Of a stretch of 64,000 bases of DNA, positions 59,178-64,000 are shown piece by piece. Both the position numbers and the translations under genes were made by a program. The notes beneath the pieces are model-generated. The model did no database searches. It saw nothing but the letters and a program-made list of their open reading frames with translations, and had not been told where the DNA came from. Every line of letters starts with the position of its first letter. Positions within the stretch are counted from its first letter, which is position 1. This stretch comes from Daphnia pulex (lineage: Eukaryota > Arthropoda > Branchiopoda > Diplostraca > Daphniidae): the NCBI RefSeq assembly GCF_021134715.1, contig NC_060028.1, forward strand, positions 10,577,482 to 10,641,481, read 5' to 3'.

Positions 59178-60780
59178 TGCCGTCTTTTAAGCGAAGAAGA
59201 ACGGCGTCAAAGCCATACAAAACTCTCTTCCGTTCAGTTCAGTTGCCTTGCTGTGTGTGCATTCACCTAGTGGAGCGAAAGTGTTAGTATCTATACGGAC
59301 GAGAAGACGGTGGAATTGGAAACTTTGGCCAAGAATAGCAAACGCGAACATGTTGGGTTCCTAAAGAGTCATTTGCCTAAACATGTTCATAATTATATCA
59401 GTGGCAAGAATGCGCGTTTTCTTTGTTCCCCTGGAAAGGCGAAGCGCTCATCCCATATGAAAAGTTGAATTCGGTCTGAACAATCCAGGAAAAAAATTTA
59501 GTATGTTTGGGAAACACTGTAAAACATTATTGCGCTTGAAATTTTTTTCTTTAGATTTTTGTTATCGTGGCCCTTTAATTCTAGAAATTAAGGCGCTGCG
59601 TATTTGTGCCTCATTATTTCATTGTGTCCATACTAAACAAAATGTCCAGGTTGGTCATCATCATTATTCTACGAAAATTTCTTATCCTTTCGAAAATTAT
59701 CTCGTGTGTTTGTTCGTTCGATCATTAAGTATTTCATTTAAATGTATACAGAATTATGAATATATTATTCAGTCATGTGGAAAACAGAAAACATTTGAAG
59801 ACTGAAATATCGTTCGTTGTTCATCTTTTCATGGTTCTATTTGCAATCAGAATGTGTATATAAATACGATGTGGGTTGTAAATTGATCAAGTGGTGAACT
59901 CAGCAAGAGAACGTAAGTAAGCTATCATCAGCTTAACAAAACTAGTCATGTTTGAACACAAGATCCTGAAGGGAATGATAAAAGAGATGACGTAAACATG
60001 TTTTCATATCTAGCGATTTAGCCCAAGGTACAAATCTCTATCGATCGACAGGGAAAAGACGAAGAACATTTTTTTCGAAAGCTGTACAAAATATATTAGT
60101 CGACTGCTTCATCTATTAAACATATTTTCGGAAGCGTTCAATGCAAACTTAATATTTATTGGGAAACTTAATATTTATTGGGAACGTTGAAATTGATGAA
60201 ACGTTGAAGGTTTAACTACCAGAATAATGGTGGTTCATTATTAAAGAGAAAGTAGTCCACTTCCACTAAGACCGTTAAGAAATTGCTGTTTTCTCACATC
60301 CAGGTGTACATTTTTTTTAAATTTTATTATTTTATGAAATCGATTCAACAGCTTGGTTTCGTAATTTTCGTTGTGCAAAATCAAATCAGATACTTTATTT
60401 TTCCAATCAACCTCTTCCTGACATCTATCGAGCGAAAGAAAAACTAGGGAAGGAATACGAGCAATAGGTGGCGCTTTTCAAAATATAATCTGTTTTCTTT
60501 TAAAAATTAAGTCAATTGGTGTCAATTGCATGGTCAAATGTCAGTTATGGGCTTATGGGTTATGGCGGTTTGCTGTCAAAAGTTAAGCTATCTTTTCTTC
60601 GAAAATTACCAATGAATTCATAGGTAAACTCGAGTGATTTTCTGTAATAACTTGTCTGATGTGTTCTATTCCGTGTGTTCGATAACCTTAACGTTTTTCA
60701 TCAACTCACAGTCAGAGTAAACGTGAAAGTCGTGCAACCTACCGTCAACTATTTTGTTCAAACTCATTGTATTCTACTGA
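59178..60780. other. SMS 3' UTR and spacer
   Basis: AT-rich; the exact 18 bp string aacttaatatttattggg occurs twice, at 60147-60164 and 60166-60183. The motif ataggtggcgcttt at 60464-60477 belongs to the recurring CTCF-like family. No supported gene. Confidence 0.45.
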
Positions 60781-60904
60781 ATGTGTCATCGAGATGATAC
60801 AGGTAAAAACCAACACTGGCTTTATTTCATGCTGAAACATGTATTCTTTTCATGTTTCATTAGGATTAATCTTAATTATTGGCTGTTTCTATTGAACTTG
60901 CTAG

Positions 60905-61165
60905 ATTACCGACCCCAGCATGGACCAATCTCTCAATTCATCTTCTAGAGAATCTTGGATAACTGATTTGTGTTTCCATGTGTAAGTTCACTTGTTATGT
61001 TACTGAACTTTTTAAATTGCAATCTAATATGAATTTTTGTTTTATTTACAGGTTTCTAAATTGGCATGACTGACTTTATGAGAAGTTATGTCAGTAAACA
61101 AGATTCCTTGTTTGTTAACCCGTTATTGGCTGCTACCATTGAATCCCTCCATTTGTCAACAACAA
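60905..61165 (+). pseudogene. Decayed exon-like module, left copy
   Basis: A splice-like ag at 60904 opens a short frame (ITDPSMDQSLNSSSRESWIT) ending at gtaagt. After an acag at 61051 the stretch tttctaaattggcatgactgactttatgag matches the right copy at 62572 but has several stops. I cannot identify the ancestor. Confidence 0.4.
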
Positions 61166-61675
61166 AAAAAAGAGGTTAAATATTGTGATCATGCTATCAT
61201 CATTGTAAGTTGTGTTTACATTGAATTTTGAGAAGTTGTCATACTAATAGCAATTTTAACGATTGTTGGGTTTCTAATTTAGATGTTGCCTATAAGACCA
61301 AATGTGGGGCATCTGGTTATCCCTCCAAAATAAGGCAATGACCACACGTTGAACGCGGATCATTCGTTTCGTCATCAAACTTGACTCATTCCATCTTCTG
61401 GATTGCTTAGGAATGCTGATTGGTGTTACCTGTGTAACTTCATTGTCATGTCACTGAGTTTAAATTTTGTTTACATTTTGTTTCTTGATTTAAGCATTTA
61501 GGTAATGACCGAGAAGATGCGGCCTACATGAACATCCGGGGCCAAACTCGATAGCTTGAGCAGCCCCTCAAATACAGAAAAAAAGAAAAAAAAAAGAACA
61601 TCATTTAGGCGGCCAGCATCATTCGACTACCCAATCGGCTTCTAGCCTTCTACTACCCTGCTCTCAACATAGCAC

Positions 61676-62359
61676 CACAGACTAAGAGGGTAAAGACTAC
61701 GATCGGGGATAGGGCTAAGAGGAATGCTTGAAGCGATGCTCGTCCTATGCCGTATGGTGGCGCGTCGAGCACACTCTACCAAAGCCATTATTTTTCCTTT
61801 TTCCCTACTGATATGAGTCTTCACACACCGTAAATTTGTAAGTGAACCATTAACATTTCAATAGTGAATTTTTGTGTAAATATAGCTTAGATATCCACCA
61901 TGTTGTGTGAATTTTTTTAAATTTCTATGTGATCTCTAGACACAATCTATAAATTCCTTTATTAAACCCCCTTTTTGCCCATTTTCAAGCCCAGGAAACA
62001 GCGTTTCAAGATTTTCTGAAATGGGCCTGAAAATCGTGAAACGCTGTTTCCTGGCCCTGAAAATGGGCAAAAAGGGGGTTTAATAAAGGAATTTATAGAT
62101 TGTGTCTAGAGATCACATAGAAATTTGAAAAAATTCACACAACATGGGGGATATCTAAGCTATATTTACACAAAAATTCACTATTGAAATGTTAATGGTT
62201 CACTTACAAATTTACGGTGTGTGAAGACTCATATCAGTAGGGAAAAAGGAAAAATAATGGCTTTGGTAGAGTGTGCTCGACGCGCCACCATACGGCATAG
62301 GACGCGCATCGCTTCAAGGGGTTTATAGCCGTTCGTAGTCTTTACCCTCTTAGTCTGTG
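61676..62359. mobile_element. 684 bp foldback (long terminal inverted repeat) transposon with 7 bp TSD
   Basis: Left arm 61676-62008 and right arm 62037-62359 are near-perfect inverted copies around a 28 bp loop. Termini read CACAGACTAAGAGGGTAAAG and its reverse complement. The 7 bp atagcac flanks both ends exactly (61669-61675 and 62360-62366), a target-site duplication proving insertion. The only sizeable arm difference is near the outer ends (61710-61735 versus 62315-62335). No transposase. TIRs beginning CA with a 7-8 bp duplication fit P or hAT-like superfamilies, but I cannot assign one. Confidence 0.92.
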
Positions 62360-62401
62360 ATAGCACGGAGTTTCACCCTTTAGATTTTTGGCTGCTGTTC
62401 G

Positions 62402-62700
62402 CGATGTCTGATGGCGTTTCCTTGGACGAGATGATGATTTTGGCGAGAAAAATATTGCGTGAGTATATACTTAAAACTGTTTAATTATTCTTTTACTTCT
62501 TTTTTAAATGTTTTTTTTTTTTTTGTTTTTTTGTTTTTTTTTTGTTTTTTTCATTTACAGGAACCTTCAGGTTCCTAAATTTGCATGACAGACTTTATGA
62601 AAAGTAATGTTCTTTCAAGAAAGTCAACAAGGTCCCTTTTTGCTAACCCAATGGCTGCTACCCTTGAATCTCCCTATTTAGCTCCTTACACAGTCCCTCT
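62402..62700 (+). pseudogene. Decayed exon-like module, right copy
   Basis: MSDGVSLDEMMILARKIL to a gtgagt donor (62461), then from acag at 62560 TFRFLNLHDRLYEK and an in-frame TAA. The second part aligns with 61052-61165, including agactttatga, gctaaccc and ggctgctacc. Between the donor and acceptor lies a T-rich tract. Confidence 0.4.
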
Positions 62701-62819
62701 TGATTTGAGGTATTGCTTTTTGTCGCTACAGTCTTCTTTGAATTTTATTGTCATCCAAATAAATGTTCATTCTGCTTACAGGGTGATCTTTCGCTACTGA
62801 TCATGGACTCCATTGGTAA

Positions 62820-64000
62820 AACTGAAAACCGACGAGAGAATGCTGTAATCCAAGACTGATAAATTGTGTGCTGATTTAAACAAGTTGCGACTGGAGAACC
62901 ACCTGCAGGTCGAGGGTCTATGAGAAAGGTAACCAATTAATTATTTTTAATGTGCTTATCATGTAAACATACAACATGTAGAAGTGGAGATTTTCATATG
63001 AATTATTATTACAGATTCCTACCGTCAAAGAAACCAAACAAACCCAAGGTCACCGTGTACGACTTACTGAACATTTCATACCAACTCTTCCTCTGTTACT
63101 CGGGAAATATATGACTGATCCCGAACAAGTTGCAAACCTCTTGTCAATCCCTCAATACCTTAATATGGAAATCTATACTACCTCACGTCAAGAGAAGGTG
63201 AGTTCGTTTGATTTATGATATTGTTTACAAAAGGCTGAGATACTTAACTTCTCACATTACAGAGTCTAGATTCGTTATTGCGCTTGATCCAGAATATAGT
63301 GGAAACTGGAAAGGCACACCACAACAGAAGTGTTGGAAGGCTGCGCTCAAGCGCTGTAAACTCGTGGCTTGCATCGTCTTGCCTGTAAAAGCTGCGGCAG
63401 GTGTTATTAGACACTATGTCAAGTATTACGATGATTACGGTGACATCATTAAGACATTATTGGGAAAAACTCGAAACAGCAACAAAATTACCAGTGCAAA
63501 ATCTATGGTTCTTAGTCTCTCATTGCTGTTTCACGATCTAACAAGGGATGGTGGAAGTCGTATTGATCGGCAGTCAGAAGAATTTCTTAGTGTCAAGGTA
63601 TCAAACAAATTTAAACCTTACTGACAGCATTACTTTTCACGCGAATATTTATAATGAAATAATAATAATTGTAATAAATTTGTCCGTAGGAATTGGCCAA
63701 AAAATTGGCCATATCATTTGGACTCGATACGGTGAAAAATCGCGAAGCTATCACCGCCCTTCATAGAGACGGAATTATTTTTGCCACAAATCCACTCGAG
63801 AATCCAAACAATCAAATTGGCCCTCCTCCTAATTTAGCGTTTCTTGAAATTTGTGGCGAGTTTTCAAACAAACTGTTAAAACAAGACAAAAAGGTGGTTT
63901 TACAGTTTTTGGACCGAATGCTGATCATGGGTAGGATTTCACCTCGTCGAGAATGGGAACCTATCTTGTTCTACCGGAATTCCTTGGTTCATGGCGAAAC
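62820..64000 (+). pseudogene. Cohesin SA/STAG (stromalin)-like paralog, internally deleted, runs off window
   Basis: SA/STAG is the cohesin subunit that recruits the ring to chromatin. Pieces: exon ending 62928 (VATGEPPAGRGSMRK) with an in-frame TGA at 62872-62874 upstream; exon 63015-63197 ([40 protein letters not shown]); exon 63263-63597; exon 63690 to the edge (ELAKKLAISFGLDTVKNREA, FATNPLENPNNQIGPPPNLA, LLKQDKKVVLQFLDRMLI), still open. Exon 63263 begins SLDSLLRLIQNIVE, then jumps and changes frame within about 25 bp into CKLVACIVLPVKAAAGVIRH, skipping roughly 150-170 residues present in known SA proteins. Introns are kept, so it arose by genomic duplication rather than retroposition. Called a pseudogene; the right end could still be expressed. 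Confidence 0.8.

Noticed and set aside
61642-61824. Open frame inside the foldback element arm
   Set aside because: Appears in mirror form in the other arm and is too short for a transposase.

Overview
This window looks like an arthropod nuclear chromosome, most likely a Daphnia-like branchiopod crustacean. Evidence: intron-rich genes with mostly 55-80 bp GT-AG introns, AATAAA poly(A) signals, arthropod gene sets (single-minded, JAK/hopscotch, Psc/Su(z)2-type Polycomb genes), and no bacterial-style operons. The organism call is an inference from gene content and intron size. Exon junctions were placed by hand from reading frame, GT/AG signals and remembered family sequence.

Layout. 1-6.4 kb: 3' part of a single-minded (sim) bHLH-PAS gene (+), with a long His/Gln tract. 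7.4-10.2 kb: a compact housekeeping trio, GNB1L (-), prefoldin 3/VBP1 (+) and MYCBP (-); the first two are divergent, the last two converge with nearly overlapping 3' ends. 11.3-16.0 kb: mitochondrial glutamate dehydrogenase (-) and a DHRS11-type short-chain dehydrogenase (-). 16.3-21.2 kb: a decayed block, bounded by two diverged copies of a 200 bp repeat, holding two broken copies of an ATRX/XNP-like SNF2 gene and a GC-rich segment between them. 21.3-24.5 kb: an unnamed WD40 gene (+) and a four-TM protein (-), convergent. 25.4-28.5 kb: methylmalonyl-CoA mutase (+, 14 exons). 28.5-42.1 kb: two tandem Polycomb RING-finger (Psc/Su(z)2-like) genes (+) with long regulatory-looking spacers. 43.3-45.9 kb: ZUP1-type deubiquitinase (+) whose promoter and first codons are tandemly duplicated. 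46.7-51.1 kb: a complete JAK kinase (+, 17 coding exons). 54.5-56.1 kb: 5'-truncated non-LTR retrotransposon (-). 57.2-59.2 kb: sphingomyelin synthase (+). 60.8-64 kb: decayed duplicated fragments, a 684 bp foldback transposon with 7 bp target-site duplication, and an internally deleted cohesin SA/STAG-like paralog running off the right edge.

Functional links: Gdh, Mut and prefoldin/GNB1L/MYCBP are ordinary housekeeping genes. The chromatin theme is notable: two intact PCGF paralogs, plus decayed relatives of ATRX and of cohesin SA. A short motif resembling the arthropod CTCF core recurs in intergenic DNA, often just upstream of genes. I found no CRISPR, rRNA or convincing tRNA gene. The best candidates for something new are the foldback element, the ATRX-like/repeat block, the tandem PCGF pair with a shared ALDLS motif, and the duplicated ZUP1 promoter.
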